Numbered from the stretch's first letter, positions 18,001 through 28,546 are shown. The stretch: DNA of 64,000 nucleotides from Mycolicibacterium chubuense NBB4 (GCF_000266905.1 NC_018027.1:4030001-4094000); one strand, 5' to 3'. Made by a program: numbers and translations. Notes: generated by a model not told the origin, from the sequence alone.

Positions 18001-18554
18001 GCGCGGGTGGCCAGCGTCAGCTCCATCAGCTTGGTGGCCATCCCGCATGCGTCGATGCCGGGCGCCTGCGGGTTGACCCACCAGCCGACGACGCCCGCGG
18101 CGTCACTGGCGACCCCGCACGCCCCGTTGGGATCGTTCGGTCGCATGACGAAGGACGCGATGCCCGCGATCGAGCGGTTCTCGATCTGGTAGTTCAGCTG
18201 TTGCGCGGTCTTGCGCTCGTTGTCGAGGCTGCCCTGCTCGAACCAGAACCGCGTGATGTCGATCAGCCCGGCCGGGTTGGCGGCCTGCCACCGGCAGACC
18301 GCGCCCACGAACGTGCTCTGGATGTCGCGCGGGTCCGCGCCGACGGTCTGCGCGAGGATGTCCTCGGTCAGCACGTCGCACTCCTTGAGCAGGTTGGGGT
18401 ACTGCTTCTGCGAATCGTTGTTGCGCGGGACGTCCCCGGAGCCCGACTTCGCGGCGGTGCCCTGAACCGTCTGGGTGCAGCCGGTCAGCAATGTCAGCGT
18501 GGCCACCGTGGCCAGCGCGGCCGCCGCGGCCGACCGTGCCCGTCGGGCGCTCAT
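17997..18554 (-). CDS. lprC: DUF3558-type lipoprotein LprC
   Basis: 185 residues. Signal peptide rich in Ala with lipobox LLTGC, then QTVQGTAAKSGSGDVPRNN and a compact extracellular domain with four Cys (ECDVLTED, AVCRWQ, NGACGV, IDACGM), the pattern of mycobacterial LprC/LprB lipoproteins. Anchored on the outer face of the plasma membrane; molecular function unknown. Its ATG (18554) overlaps the lprB stop by 4 bp, so the two are co-translated. Position between a SixA-like gene and the exporter pair matches Rv1275. Confidence 0.85.
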   Translation of the reverse strand: MSARRARSAAAAALATVATLTLLTGCTQTVQGTAAKSGSGDVPRNNDSQKQYPNLLKECDVLTEDILAQTVGADPRDIQSTFVGAVCRWQAANPAGLIDITRFWFEQGSLDNERKTAQQLNYQIENRSIAGIASFVMRPNDPNGACGVASDAAGVVGWWVNPQAPGIDACGMATKLMELTLATRA

Positions 18555-19117
18555 TTGGAGTTCACAATCGATTGCCGGGCCAGTTCCTTGGCGACGTCAC
18601 AGGGGGCTGGGAAGGGTTTCTGGGCGTAGCTGATCGACCACTCGATGAAATCGTCGTTGAACTGGATGCCGATCTCGCAGAGGTTGGTTCCGAGCGTGGG
18701 ATCGTCGTTCGACGCGATGAAGCCGCTGTGTCCTTCGATGTTGACGTCCTCCACGCTGGTGCGGGACAGCTCCTCGGTCTTGCGTTCGCGGCCGATGGGG
18801 CTGCCGCGGAACCAGGTGAACGAGAAGTGCGGTCCCAGGATGCTGCCGCCGGCCAGCCACTGGCACCCCACGGACGTCGCCGCGGTGTTCACCAGCCCGG
18901 GCACCTGGGTCTGCTTGCTGATCTCGTCGTCGCTGACGCCGGCGCACTGCGGGAAGAACGGACCGTGCTTGGCGGCCTGCTGCGGTGCTTCCGTCGACGG
19001 CACGGACGGTGACGACGGCTGGTCGTTCGAGCAGGCAGCGAGCACCGGGAGCACGGCCACAGCAGCGACTGCGAGCGCCTTGCCGGACCGGCCGAGTCCG
19101 CGGTAGCTGGAGGTCAC
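18551..19117 (-). CDS. lprB: DUF3558-type lipoprotein LprB
   Basis: 188 residues from a GTG at 19117, chosen because a TACAGT box sits exactly 7 nt upstream. Signal sequence with lipobox VLAAC, Ser/Pro linker, then a domain related to the downstream LprC (FFPQCAGVSDDEISKQT, VGCQWL, TNLCEIG, APCDVAKEL), again four Cys. Upstream alternative starts exist at GTG 19126 and TTG 19150. First gene of the lprB-lprC operon and divergent from the ABC exporter genes. Confidence 0.84.
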   Translation of the reverse strand: MTSSYRGLGRSGKALAVAAVAVLPVLAACSNDQPSSPSVPSTEAPQQAAKHGPFFPQCAGVSDDEISKQTQVPGLVNTAATSVGCQWLAGGSILGPHFSFTWFRGSPIGRERKTEELSRTSVEDVNIEGHSGFIASNDDPTLGTNLCEIGIQFNDDFIEWSISYAQKPFPAPCDVAKELARQSIVNSK

Positions 19118-19124
19118 GCCATGC

Positions 19125-19130
19125 ACTGTA
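19125..19130 (-). promoter_or_regulatory. Putative -10 box of lprB-lprC
   Basis: TACAGT on the minus strand, 7 nt before the GTG at 19117. Confidence 0.45.
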
Positions 19131-19254
19131 GCGGCAGGGCTGCACGTCAACCACCGACAGGCCGACTGACCTGCTTATTTAGGCAATTCTCAGGTGGGAC
19201 AGCAGCACCCGCGTCCTGCGCCGGCTCTCCGGGAGGGTGTGCGACAGTAGCGGG

Positions 19255-20988
19255 ATGCTCTGGGAGCTGCTCCGACGGCACGTGCGGCCGTACCGGTCGC
19301 TGTTGGCCGTGGTCGCGGTTCTCCAGGTGATCAGCACGCTCGCCACCCTGTACCTGCCGACGGTCAACGCCGCGATCATCGACGACGGTGTCGCCCGCGG
19401 CGATCTGCATCGGATCGTGGAACTGGGTGCGGTGATGCTGGCCGTCACCGGGCTGCAGGCCGTCTGTGCCGTCGGGGCCGTCTACTTCGGGTCGCGGGCG
19501 AGCATGGGAGTCGGGCGGGACCTGCGCTCGGCGGTGTTCCACCACGTCACCGGCTTCTCCGCCGAGGACACCGCACGCTTCGGCGCGCCGTCGCTGCTGA
19601 CCCGCACCACCAACGACGTCCAGCAGATCCAGCTGCTGGTGCAGCTGACCTGCACCATGCTCATCACCGCGCCGATCATGAGCATCGGCGGCATCCTCAT
19701 GGCGGTCCATCAGGACGCCGGCCTGTCGTGGCTGCTGCTGATCAGCGTGCCGCTACTGGCGCTGGCCAACTACTGGATCGTGTCGCACCTGCTGCCGATC
19801 TTCCGGCGGCTGCAACGCCAGATCGACGCGATCAACCGCGTGATGCGCGAACAGCTCACCGGTCTGCGTGTGGTGCGCGCCTTTGCGCGGGAACCGTTCG
19901 AGCGCAACCGGTTCGCCGAAGCCAACGAGGCGCTGGCCGGCACCGCCCTGGAGGCGGGACGCTGGCAGGCGCTGATGCTGCCGGTCACCACCCTGGTGAT
20001 CAATGTGTCGAGCGTGGCGCTGATCTGGTTCGGCGGGTTGCGCATCGACGCCGGACAGATGCAGGTCGGCTCGCTGATCGCGTTCCTGTCGTACTTCATG
20101 CAGATCCTCGTCGCCGTGCTGATGGCGACGTTCATCCTGGTGATCATCCCGCGTGCGTCCGTGTGTGCCGAGCGGATCACCGAGGTGCTGGTCACCCAGC
20201 CGGCGATCGTGACGTCCCCCGACGCACTGTCGCCGACCACCATCGCCGGTGAGATCCGGTTCGAGAACGTGACATTCAGCTATCTCGGCGCCGACCGACC
20301 TGTGCTGGAGGATGTTTCGCTGATCGCCCGGCCGGGGACGACGACCGCGGTGGTGGGCTCCACCGGTTCGGGGAAGTCGACGCTGACCTCACTGATCTGC
20401 CGTCTGTACGACGTCACGGCGGGCTCGGTCAGCATCGACGGCGTCGATGTGCGCGATCTCGACATCGAACGGCTGTGGGCGGCCATCGGAATGGTGCCCC
20501 AGCGCGGCTATCTGTTCTCGGGCACGGTCGCCGACAATCTGCGCTACGGCAAGTCGGACGCGACCGACGCGGAGATGTGGGCCGCGCTGCGGGTGGCCGC
20601 GGCCGACGGTTTCATCGCCGCCCATCCCGAGGGGCTCGCGACCCGCGTCGCACAGGGCGGCATGAACTTCTCCGGCGGGCAGCGGCAGCGGTTGGCGATC
20701 GCCCGGGCGGTGATCCGGCGGCCGGTGATCTATCTGTTCGACGACGCGTTCTCCGCGCTCGACGTGCACACCGACGCACACGTTCGGGAGAACCTTCGGG
20801 ACGTGTCCGCCGATGCGACGGTGGTGATTGTGTCGCAGCGGGTTTCGACGGTCGCCACTGCCGACCAGATCGTCGTCGTCGACGACGGCCGCGTGGTCGG
20901 CGCGGGCACCCACGACGATCTGCTGACCAGATGCGCCGCCTATCGGGAGTTCGCCGATTCGCAGTCGGTGAAGGCCGGCGAGCCGTGA
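19255..20988 (+). CDS. Heterodimeric ABC exporter subunit (Rv1273c-like), degenerate ATPase site
   Basis: 577 residues: an N-terminal six-helix exporter domain ([21 protein letters not shown] onwards) and a C-terminal nucleotide-binding domain with Walker [10 protein letters not shown], signature NFSGGQRQR and Walker [13 protein letters not shown]. The catalytic Glu after Walker B is Asp here, as in the non-catalytic half of heterodimeric exporters such as TM287/288. It therefore most likely works only with the next gene, whose start overlaps its stop by 4 bp. Exported substrate unknown; the M. tuberculosis homologues have been linked to lipid export. Confidence 0.9.
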   Translation: MLWELLRRHVRPYRSLLAVVAVLQVISTLATLYLPTVNAAIIDDGVARGDLHRIVELGAVMLAVTGLQAVCAVGAVYFGSRASMGVGRDLRSAVFHHVTGFSAEDTARFGAPSLLTRTTNDVQQIQLLVQLTCTMLITAPIMSIGGILMAVHQDAGLSWLLLISVPLLALANYWIVSHLLPIFRRLQRQIDAINRVMREQLTGLRVVRAFAREPFERNRFAEANEALAGTALEAGRWQALMLPVTTLVINVSSVALIWFGGLRIDAGQMQVGSLIAFLSYFMQILVAVLMATFILVIIPRASVCAERITEVLVTQPAIVTSPDALSPTTIAGEIRFENVTFSYLGADRPVLEDVSLIARPGTTTAVVGSTGSGKSTLTSLICRLYDVTAGSVSIDGVDVRDLDIERLWAAIGMVPQRGYLFSGTVADNLRYGKSDATDAEMWAALRVAAADGFIAAHPEGLATRVAQGGMNFSGGQRQRLAIARAVIRRPVIYLFDDAFSALDVHTDAHVRENLRDVSADATVVIVSQRVSTVATADQIVVVDDGRVVGAGTHDDLLTRCAAYREFADSQSVKAGEP

Positions 20989-22901
20989 CCGGCCCGCTGG
21001 CGCGCTCGATGCGGATGGCCGAACCGCCGGTGACCCGGTCCCGCGATTTCAGGGGTTCGGCGCTGCGGTTGCTGCGGCGGCTCACTCCGCAGCGTGGTCT
21101 GACCGTTGCGGTGATGCTGCTCGGGATCGGCGGCATCGCGATCGGCGTGATCGGCCCCCGCATTCTCGGTCATGCGACGGATCTGTTGTTCAACGGCGTC
21201 ATCGGCCGGGAGTTGCCTGCGGGACTGACCAAGCAGCAGGCCGTCGACGCGGCGCGGGCGCGGGGGGACACCACTTTCGCCGACCTGTTGTCCGGCATGA
21301 ACGTCGTCCCCGGGCAAGGGGTCGACTTCAGCGCGGTCGGGCGCACGCTGGCCCTGGCCTTGACGCTGTATCTGATTGCCGGGCTGATGGTCTGGCTGCA
21401 GGCGCGCCTGCTGAACGTGGCAGTGCAGCGGACCATGGTCGCGCTGCGCGCCGACGTCGAGGACAAGGTGCACCGGCTTCCGTTGCGCTACTTCGACTCC
21501 CGGCAGCGCGGCGAGGTGCTCAGCCGCGTGACCAACGACGTCGACAACTTGCAGACGGCACTGTCGATGTCCATCACCCAGCTGCTCACCTCGGTGCTGA
21601 CGGTGTTCGCGGTTCTGGTGATGATGCTGACGATCTCGCCGCTGCTGACGTTGCTCACCGTGGTGACGGTGCCACTGTCGCTGTGGGTGACCCGCTCGAT
21701 TGCCCGGCGGTCGCGCAGGCTGTTCGTCGCCCAGTGGACGAACACCGGCCGGCTCAACGCGCACATCGAGGAGACCTACAGCGGTTTCACGGTGGTCAAG
21801 ACGTTCGGGCACCGCGCCCACGCGCAGGAGCAGTTCCGCGACCTCAACGACGACGTCTACCACGCCAGCTTCGGAGCCCAGTTCCTGTCCGGCCTCGTCT
21901 CCCCCGCGACGGTCTTCATCGGCAACCTCAGCTACGTCGGAGTGGCCGTGGTCGGCGGCCTCCAGGTCGCCACCGGCCAGATCACGCTGGGCAGCATCCA
22001 GGCGTTCATCCAGTACGTCCGCCAGTTCAACCAGCCGCTGACCCAGATCGCAGGCATGTACAACACGCTGCAGTCCGGGATCGCCAGCGCCGAGCGGGTG
22101 TTCGACCTCCTCGACACCGAGGAGGAGCCGCCCGACTCGCCCCGCGCACTGCCCTCGGGCGACGACCGGCGCGGTGTTCGTGTCGGGGGACGCGTCGAGT
22201 TCGATCACGTGTGGTTCGGCTACGACCCCGGAACCCCGGTGATCGAGGACCTGTCTCTGGTCGCCGAACCCGGCACCACCGTGGCCATCGTCGGGCCGAC
22301 GGGGGCGGGCAAGACGACGCTGGTGAACCTGCTGATGCGGTTCTACGACGTCGACTCCGGCCGGATCCTGCTCGACGGGGTCGACATCTCGACGGTGAGC
22401 CGCCAGTCCCTGCGGTCCCGGATCGGGATGGTGCTGCAGGACACCTGGCTGTTCGCCGGCACGATCCACGACAACATCGCCTATGGCCGTCCCGAAGCCA
22501 CCGACGACGAGGTGCTCGAAGCGGCTCGGGCCGCCTACGTGGACCGCTTCGTCCACACCCTGCCCAAGGGTTACCAGACGCTGGTCAACGACGGCGGCAC
22601 GAACATCAGCGCCGGCGAGAAGCAGCTGATCACGATCGCCCGGGCGGTACTGGCCCGGCCGCAGCTGCTGATCCTCGACGAAGCGACGAGCTCGGTGGAC
22701 ACCCGCACCGAGGTCCTGATCCAGCACGCCATGGCGGAGCTGCGCCGGGACCGCACGAGTTTCATCATCGCGCACCGGCTTTCGACGATCCGCGACGCCG
22801 ACGTGATCCTGGTGATGGAAGCCGGCAGGATCGTCGAGAGCGGCAGCCACAGCGAGCTGCTGGCGCGCCGCGGCGAGTACTGGACGATGACGCAGGCCTG
22901 A
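20985..22901 (+). CDS. Heterodimeric ABC exporter subunit (Rv1272c-like), catalytic half
   Basis: 638 residues from GTG 20985. After a 40-residue cytoplasmic N-terminus comes a six-helix exporter domain, with an unusually long extracytoplasmic loop after helix 1 (about residues 60-110). The ATPase domain has Walker [10 protein letters not shown], a canonical Walker [13 protein letters not shown] with catalytic Glu, and His in IIAHRLSTI, but its signature is the altered NISAGEKQL. Combined with the Asp-substituted Walker B of the partner, this gives one consensus and one degenerate ATP site, as in TM287/288-type exporters. Operon partner of the preceding gene. Confidence 0.9.
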   Translation: MTGPLARSMRMAEPPVTRSRDFRGSALRLLRRLTPQRGLTVAVMLLGIGGIAIGVIGPRILGHATDLLFNGVIGRELPAGLTKQQAVDAARARGDTTFADLLSGMNVVPGQGVDFSAVGRTLALALTLYLIAGLMVWLQARLLNVAVQRTMVALRADVEDKVHRLPLRYFDSRQRGEVLSRVTNDVDNLQTALSMSITQLLTSVLTVFAVLVMMLTISPLLTLLTVVTVPLSLWVTRSIARRSRRLFVAQWTNTGRLNAHIEETYSGFTVVKTFGHRAHAQEQFRDLNDDVYHASFGAQFLSGLVSPATVFIGNLSYVGVAVVGGLQVATGQITLGSIQAFIQYVRQFNQPLTQIAGMYNTLQSGIASAERVFDLLDTEEEPPDSPRALPSGDDRRGVRVGGRVEFDHVWFGYDPGTPVIEDLSLVAEPGTTVAIVGPTGAGKTTLVNLLMRFYDVDSGRILLDGVDISTVSRQSLRSRIGMVLQDTWLFAGTIHDNIAYGRPEATDDEVLEAARAAYVDRFVHTLPKGYQTLVNDGGTNISAGEKQLITIARAVLARPQLLILDEATSSVDTRTEVLIQHAMAELRRDRTSFIIAHRLSTIRDADVILVMEAGRIVESGSHSELLARRGEYWTMTQA

Positions 22902-22963
22902 GCAAGCACTTCGCTCAATCGCAAACGCCGGACGCCCGCGCGGCGCTCCGGCAGCATGACGGC

Positions 22964-25129
22964 ATGACCCGGACGGTGCACACGTTCTGCCGATACTGCT
23001 TGGCATCGTGCGGGGTCGAAGTCACGGTCGAGGACAACCGCGTCGTCAGGATCTCGCCCGACAAACAGAACCCGCACAGCTGGCGCGACTTCTGCGCCAA
23101 GGGCCGCACGGCCGGTCAGCTCGTCGAACATCCCCGGCGGATCCTCGCCCCGATGCGCCGCGTGGGCGACGCCTATGTCGAGGCCACGTGGGAGGAGGCC
23201 GTCTCGGATATCGCCGCCAGAATGAACGCGGTCATCGACGCGGACTGCCCCGACGCGGTCGGCGTGTATTACGGCAATCCGGCGGGCTTCTCGTCGTCCA
23301 ACGTCATCTTCATGAACGGGTGGCTCGACGCCGTCGGCACGCACAGCCGCTACTCCGTGGGCTCGATCGACCAGAACGCCATGCACGTGGTCGCCACCGC
23401 GATGTACGGCTCGATGCTGATGGCGCCGGTATCGGACATCGACAACTGCGACTACTTCCTCCTGGTGGGCACCAATCCGGCTGTCAGCGCATGGAATTGG
23501 CTGGAGACCGTTCCCGGCGGCTGGCGTCGCGCACTGGCGCGGCAGGCGCAGGGCGCCACCATCACGGTGGTCGATCCACTGCGTACGGAGTCCGCCGCGA
23601 AGGCAGATGTCCACCTCGCGGTGCGCCCCGCACAGGACTGGGCCCTGCTGCTGGCGATGGTCAAGGTCATCCTCGACGAGGGACGCGAACATGCGCAGGA
23701 CTGTGCCGATCTCGCGAGTGGTCTGGACGGTCTGCGGGCACTGGTCGCCGAGGCCGACGTCGACGACCTCGCGCGCCGTTGCGACCTCCCCCGCGCTCAG
23801 ATCGAATCGGTGGCAAGAGATTTCGCCTCGGCGCGCGCCGCGATGGTGGTGACTCGCACCGGTGTGTCGATGCACCTGACCGGCACCGTCGCCGAGTGGC
23901 TGGGCCACGTGCTGAACGTGATCACCGGACGGATGGACCGGCCCGGCGGACGCAGGTTCGAGCCGGGCTACGTCGACGCGATCCGGATGTCCGGCATGGT
24001 CACGGCGAGCACGCACCGCAACCGGCTCTCCGGCCGGGCAATGGTCGCGGGCGCGCACGCGTTGGCGGAGCTGCCCGACGAGATCACCACGGCGGGCTCC
24101 GGCCAGATCCGCGCGATGGTGATCAACTGCGGCAATCCCGTGGTGTCCGGGCCGGACGGAGCCAAACTCGACGCGGCGTTGTCCCAGCTGGACCTGTTGG
24201 TGGCCGTCGACTTCGTTCAGCGGGAGAGCCACCGCCACGCGCACTGGCTGCTGCCGGCCGTGCACTGGCTGGAGCGCGACGATCTGCTGGCCTTCACCAG
24301 CAACATGCACGACGAGCCCTACGTGCACTACGGGGCGCAAGCGGTCGAGCCGCCGCCGCATGCCAGGCAGGAATGGCAGATCTTCACCGACCTGGCGATC
24401 GCGATGAACAGGCCGTTGTTCGGCGCACGGGGTGTGAATGCGTTCATCAAGGCCACCCGGCGTGCCGCTGAGCTGACGCGGCTCCCGGGATTGGCGTTCA
24501 GCCCGCGGTGGATCGACCGGCTGGTGCTCGCGACAGGACGGAAGTTCAACGGCCGCAGGCTCACATGGCGCGACGTCGTCTCCCATCCCCACGGCTGGGT
24601 GCTGGGTCCGCGCGAGTTCGGCCATTTCCGAACCGCCCTGCGGACCCCGGACAAGAAGGTGCACGTGGCGCCGGCACAATTCGTCGCGCGGGCCCGGGAA
24701 CTGCTCGCGGGGCCCATGCCGCACCCGCCCGCCGACTACCCGATGCAGCTGGCCAACCGCCGCCACCGGCACTCGATGAACTCGTGGCTCAACGAGCTGC
24801 CTGGACTTCATCCCTCCGGAAAGCGCAGCGAGGTGGTCATCCATCCCGACGACGCGGCCGAACTCGGGGTCGCCGACGGCGACCGGGTCAGAGTCAGTTC
24901 GCGGGTCGGGGAGATCGAGCTGACCGCGTCGATAGACGACCTGCCTCGGCGCGGCGTCGTCGTCATCGACCATGGTTGGGGCTCAAGGGTTTTCGACCCA
25001 CGCACCGGTGCGGCGCCGGTGTCCCACGGAGTCAACCGGAACCTGCTGGTCGACGGCGCGGCGGTGGACCCGCTGTCGCAGACCCCCGCGCTGAGTTCGT
25101 CGTACGTGGCGGTGGCGCGGGTGGGCTAG
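22964..25129 (+). CDS. Molybdopterin-dependent oxidoreductase with one N-terminal 4Fe-4S cluster
   Basis: 721 residues. The N-terminus has four cluster ligands C9, C12, C16 and C44 (CRYCLASC and DFCAKG) followed by the conserved Lys of the family, then the catalytic molybdopterin domains (VGTNPAVSAWNW; VINCGNPVVSGPDGAK) and a C-terminal MGD-binding domain (RHRHSMNSWLNELP, VVIHPDDAAELGVADGDRV). No twin-arginine signal, so cytoplasmic. It resembles the formate dehydrogenase/nitrate reductase superfamily, but no Sec or Cys ligand to Mo is obvious and no partner subunits are adjacent, so substrate is unknown. ATG at 22964, 62 bp after the exporter genes. Confidence 0.85.
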   Translation: MTRTVHTFCRYCLASCGVEVTVEDNRVVRISPDKQNPHSWRDFCAKGRTAGQLVEHPRRILAPMRRVGDAYVEATWEEAVSDIAARMNAVIDADCPDAVGVYYGNPAGFSSSNVIFMNGWLDAVGTHSRYSVGSIDQNAMHVVATAMYGSMLMAPVSDIDNCDYFLLVGTNPAVSAWNWLETVPGGWRRALARQAQGATITVVDPLRTESAAKADVHLAVRPAQDWALLLAMVKVILDEGREHAQDCADLASGLDGLRALVAEADVDDLARRCDLPRAQIESVARDFASARAAMVVTRTGVSMHLTGTVAEWLGHVLNVITGRMDRPGGRRFEPGYVDAIRMSGMVTASTHRNRLSGRAMVAGAHALAELPDEITTAGSGQIRAMVINCGNPVVSGPDGAKLDAALSQLDLLVAVDFVQRESHRHAHWLLPAVHWLERDDLLAFTSNMHDEPYVHYGAQAVEPPPHARQEWQIFTDLAIAMNRPLFGARGVNAFIKATRRAAELTRLPGLAFSPRWIDRLVLATGRKFNGRRLTWRDVVSHPHGWVLGPREFGHFRTALRTPDKKVHVAPAQFVARARELLAGPMPHPPADYPMQLANRRHRHSMNSWLNELPGLHPSGKRSEVVIHPDDAAELGVADGDRVRVSSRVGEIELTASIDDLPRRGVVVIDHGWGSRVFDPRTGAAPVSHGVNRNLLVDGAAVDPLSQTPALSSSYVAVARVG

Positions 25130-25186
25130 GTCGGACGACGATCAAGCGGCGAGGGACGAGCCGTGTTGAGGAGTCCGACAATTGGA

Positions 25187-25759
25187 CTAGAGCTGCGGGC
25201 CCTCGGCGCGCAGGTCGTCGACCTCGCGCATCGCGTCGCGCAGCTTGCCGAGCCATTCGTCGGCGTGTTCGCCGACCAGCCGCACCGACCAGGCCAGCGC
25301 ATCGGCCCGCGACCGAGCGACGCCGGCGTCGACGAGGGTGTCGAGGACCTGACGCTCTGGCTGCCGCAGCCGGGTCATCACCGGTACGGCCATGTGCGTG
25401 AACAGGATTCGCTCAGCGGGGGCGTCCCCGATCGCCGGGATCTCCACACCCCAGGCGACCTTGCGCCCGTATCGCGCCTCGGCTTCGTCGGCGATGCGCA
25501 TGCGGTCGCCGCGGGTCTGCTCACGGAAACGCGCCGCCCGACCAGAGGCGCGGGCTTCGCTCTCGGCGCCCTCGGCCTCGGGCAGGCGGCCGATCACGGT
25601 GATCTCTTCACGATCGACGACGACCTCGGGGTCACCGGCGAACCAGTCGTCGGGAAGCCGGCCGGCGATCCAGTCGGCGGCGTCGGAGGCATCGGGTTGG
25701 TCGGCTTGCTGCCAGCCGCCGGAGCGGCCCGACCTTCGGCTATGTGGATGATGTCGCAT
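25187..25759 (-). CDS. Conserved actinobacterial protein of unknown function
   Basis: 190 residues from the ATG at 25759, preceded by AAGGAT at good spacing. Features: a basic, His/Arg-rich N-terminus, a motif ADWIAGRLPDDWFAG followed by VDREEITVIGRLPEAEG, a charged helical middle with many Glu and Arg, then WGVEIPAIGD and a C-terminal helical region (RQPERQVLDTLVDAGVARSRADALAWSVRL). No signal peptide or membrane helix. I do not recognise a function. Convergent with the molybdopterin enzyme gene, 57 bp away. Confidence 0.7.
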   Translation of the reverse strand: MRHHPHSRRSGRSGGWQQADQPDASDAADWIAGRLPDDWFAGDPEVVVDREEITVIGRLPEAEGAESEARASGRAARFREQTRGDRMRIADEAEARYGRKVAWGVEIPAIGDAPAERILFTHMAVPVMTRLRQPERQVLDTLVDAGVARSRADALAWSVRLVGEHADEWLGKLRDAMREVDDLRAEGPQL

Positions 25760-26010
25760 GATTACATCCTTACACCGTTGCATGTGTTGCGGTACTGCTT
25801 TCACTGCCGGCGAAACACCGTGCTCGTTTCGAACGCGGGTGAGCCGACTCTCAGCTAAGCCCAGATCCCGCTATCACAACAAGAAGCTGCTGGAGAAGTG
25901 TAAAGTCGGCTGAGCGCCAGCAACCAGACAGGCATCGCGTCTGCTTGTCCAGCACTGCATGCTCTGCGCGGGATCGCGACGCGAACGACTTGCGGAGGCA
26001 ATGAACCGAC

Positions 26011-26988
26011 ATGCACGACGGCCAATCTCGCGGCACGGCCACCGCCGGCGACTTCGTCATCAACACGACGGACCTCCAGGAAGCGGAGAAGTCGCTGAGC
26101 ACCCTGTTCGGGACCATCCGCCTCAGCACGCCACGGCCCCAGCACAACGCCCGGACCCAGTTGTGGCGCAGTCATATCGACCATCTGGTGATCGACGACG
26201 CCGAGTTCACCTTCGACATGGGCTACGAGATGGATCCGCCCGACAGCGTGCTGCTGTGCCGAGTGCACTCCGGAATCCTCGAGGAGACTCCGCGCGGACA
26301 GGCCAGCCATCGATACGGCACAGGCTCCGTGGTCGCCTTCGGCGCCGTCGAGGGGCGGCCGCTGATCGGTCGGGTCGAGCAGTCGCGCTACCACGTGCTG
26401 ACGGTTCCGCGGCGCTGCCTCGCCGAGGCCGCCGGCGACGTCGACGCGTCGACCTCCCTGACCAGTTCGCGGCCGCTGAGCCCGGCGGCGAACCAATACC
26501 TCGTCGACGTGATCGACCACGTTCGCCACGGGGTGCTGAGCAACCCGCGCGCAGCGCGGGAACCGCTGGTCGCGGCCGCGGTGACCCGCTATGTCGCGGC
26601 CAGCATGCTCGCGGCCTTCCCGAACACCCCCGCCGGCCCCTCGCGCCCCGCCGGTGACGACGACAACCACGAGGCACTGCGGCGTGCCACCGCCTTCATC
26701 GAAGATCATGCCGGAGAGGACATTTCACTGGCGGACATCGCACGTGCCGCTCGGGTCTCACCGCCCACGCTCGGCAGATTGTTCCGCAGGCACCGGCAGA
26801 TCACCCCCATGCAGTACCTGCAGGAGATGCGCCTGCGGTCTGCGCACCGTCAGCTCGTCGACGCGGATCCGACGACGGATTCGGTCGCCGGCGTCGCGCA
26901 CCGCTGGGGCTTCTGGCACCTCGGCCGATTCCGGCAGTTGTACCGCAGCACCTACGGCGACAGTCCGGAGTCCACGCTCACCCGCTGA
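26011..26988 (+). CDS. AraC-family transcriptional regulator
   Basis: 325 residues. The N-terminal half resembles the AraC-binding-like domain of AraC/XylS regulators; the C-terminal 100 residues form the double helix-turn-helix: ISLADIARAARVSPPTLGRLFRRH and a second helix set ending FWHLGRFRQLYRSTYGDSPESTL. Probably activates a catabolic or stress operon on binding a small effector; the target is not evident, as both neighbours face other ways. ATG at 26011 with GGAGG about 12 nt upstream. About 250 bp of upstream sequence (25760-26010) has no gene and probably holds both divergent promoters. Confidence 0.86.
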   Translation: MHDGQSRGTATAGDFVINTTDLQEAEKSLSTLFGTIRLSTPRPQHNARTQLWRSHIDHLVIDDAEFTFDMGYEMDPPDSVLLCRVHSGILEETPRGQASHRYGTGSVVAFGAVEGRPLIGRVEQSRYHVLTVPRRCLAEAAGDVDASTSLTSSRPLSPAANQYLVDVIDHVRHGVLSNPRAAREPLVAAAVTRYVAASMLAAFPNTPAGPSRPAGDDDNHEALRRATAFIEDHAGEDISLADIARAARVSPPTLGRLFRRHRQITPMQYLQEMRLRSAHRQLVDADPTTDSVAGVAHRWGFWHLGRFRQLYRSTYGDSPESTLTR

Positions 26989-26995
26989 CCGTCCG

Positions 26996-27199
26996 TCAGT
27001 CCCGCTTTCTCACCACCGCCACCGCCCCGCCCACGAGCAGCACGACGAGCAGCAGCGCCGCCCACCCCGCACCGAACAACCACCACACGAGGGCAAGCAC
27101 CACGAGGGCGGGCGACACCGCGAACAGCACCATGCCCGGGTGCTGCCTGAGGACCGCGAGGGCGCCTCGAGCGCGCCGGCGATCGATTTCCTTGGCCAT
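26996..27199 (-). CDS. Small membrane protein
   Basis: 67 residues: a basic N-terminus (MAKEIDRRRARGALAVLRQH) then two adjacent hydrophobic helices (MVLFAVSPALVVLALVWWLF and WAALLLVVLLVGGAVAVV) and a basic tail. The layout predicts a two-helix hairpin in the plasma membrane. No known family recognised; ends 7 bp from the convergent AraC-type gene. Confidence 0.6.
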   Translation of the reverse strand: MAKEIDRRRARGALAVLRQHPGMVLFAVSPALVVLALVWWLFGAGWAALLLVVLLVGGAVAVVRKRD

Positions 27200-27270
27200 G
27201 TCGCAAGGATGCCAGTTCAGGCCGGGAGCGCGGCATAGTGTGAACCATCGAGCGCGCTCGAGGAGGCGAC

Positions 27271-28113
27271 GTGACAGGACCAGGACCAGGTAGTTGGCAG
27301 CCCGATCCCGAAGGCCGTTTCGAGTACCGGTGGTTCGACGGCCAGCGGTGGACCGATCAGGTGTCCCAGGGCGGGCAGCTCATGCGGGTACCTCTGGGGC
27401 TGAGCCCCAGCCAGCCGGCGGGGCCGCCGCCCGGTGACGGGTTCGCCGGCATCACCGGAGATCTGGTCGACGGGCGGTTCAGCGAGAAGGAGGCCAAGCC
27501 GATCGCGAACCAGAACTCGAAGCTGCTGCGTGTGCGCCTCGGCGAGCCGTTCATGGCGCGGCAGGGCTCGATGGTCGCCTATCAGGGCAACGTCGACTTC
27601 GCGTTCGAGGGCGGCGGTGCGTCGAAGTTCCTCAAGAAGGCCTTCACCGGCGAGGGTCTCCCGCTCATGCGCTGCACCGGTCAGGGGGACGTCTTCCTGG
27701 CGGAGCGCGCCTATGACGTGCACCTGCTGAACCTGACGAATACAGGATTGTCGATCAGCGGGAAGAACGTGCTGGCGTTCTCGTCGAGCCTCGACTGGAA
27801 CATCGAGCGCGTCCGCGGCGGCAGCGTCGCGACCGGAGGCCTGTTCAACACCACGCTGCGAGGCACCGGGTGGGTGGCCCTGACCACAGACGGACCGCCC
27901 GTCGTGCTCAACGCGGCCGAGGCACCGACGTTCGCCGACACCAACGCGGTCGTCGCATGGTCGGCCAACCTGCAGACGCAGCTGAAGACGAGTTTCAAGG
28001 CCGGCGCTCTGATCGGACGCGGGTCCGGTGAAGCGCTGCAGGTCTCGTTCTACGGCGACGGGTTCGTGATCGTGCAGCCTTCCGAAGGCGTGCAGGTCGC
28101 AGCGACCCAGTAG
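27271..28113 (+). CDS. AIM24-family protein with N-terminal DUF2510 motif
   Basis: 280 residues from GTG 27271, with AGGAGG 5 nt upstream. The N-terminus is a DUF2510-like WW-type motif (GSWQPDPEGRFEYRWFDGQRW), found at the start of many actinobacterial membrane-associated proteins. The rest is a beta-rich AIM24/TerD-like fold (FMARQGSMVAYQGNVDF, SGKNVLAFSSSLDWNIERV, GTGWVALTTDGPPVVL). Family members occur from mitochondria to bacteria, but their biochemical role is poorly defined. Ends 1 bp from the convergent dtd gene. Confidence 0.8.
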   Translation: MTGPGPGSWQPDPEGRFEYRWFDGQRWTDQVSQGGQLMRVPLGLSPSQPAGPPPGDGFAGITGDLVDGRFSEKEAKPIANQNSKLLRVRLGEPFMARQGSMVAYQGNVDFAFEGGGASKFLKKAFTGEGLPLMRCTGQGDVFLAERAYDVHLLNLTNTGLSISGKNVLAFSSSLDWNIERVRGGSVATGGLFNTTLRGTGWVALTTDGPPVVLNAAEAPTFADTNAVVAWSANLQTQLKTSFKAGALIGRGSGEALQVSFYGDGFVIVQPSEGVQVAATQ

Positions 28114-28114
28114 C

Positions 28115-28546
28115 TCAGACCTCGAGCAGGACCGTCACCGGTCCGTCGTTGACCAGCTCGACCCGCATGTCGGCGCCGAAGACACCGGTCTGCACGTGCG
28201 CCCCGAGCCCGCCGAGCGCGGCGGCGAACGCCTCGATCAGCGGCTCGGCGACCGAACCCGGCGCGGCGGCGTTCCACGTGGGCCGTCGACCCTTGGTGGT
28301 GTTGCCGTACAGCGTGAACTGGCTGACGACGAGGATCGGTGCGCCGACGTCGCTCGCCGACTTCTCGTCATCGAGAATCCGTAACTGCCAGAGCTTTTCG
28401 GCCATCCGTCGCGCCTTGGCCGCGTCGTCGGTGTGGGTGACGCCGACGAGTGCGAGCAGCCCCTGACTCTCCGGAGCGATCTCACCGACCGTCTTGCCGG
28501 CCACGGTCACCCGCGCGGACGTGACCCGCTGCACCAGGATTCGCAT
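28115..28546 (-). CDS. dtd: D-aminoacyl-tRNA deacylase
   Basis: 143 residues, the normal length for Dtd. It shows the start [15 protein letters not shown], the catalytic-pocket motif SQFTLYG and the C-terminal Gly-Pro motif [11 protein letters not shown] that screens out L-amino acids. It hydrolyses D-aminoacyl-tRNAs (and Gly-tRNA-Ala) in the cytosol as a proofreading step. ATG at 28546. Lies between the AIM24-like gene and the copper-cluster lipoprotein. Confidence 0.93.
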   Translation of the reverse strand: MRILVQRVTSARVTVAGKTVGEIAPESQGLLALVGVTHTDDAAKARRMAEKLWQLRILDDEKSASDVGAPILVVSQFTLYGNTTKGRRPTWNAAAPGSVAEPLIEAFAAALGGLGAHVQTGVFGADMRVELVNDGPVTVLLEV

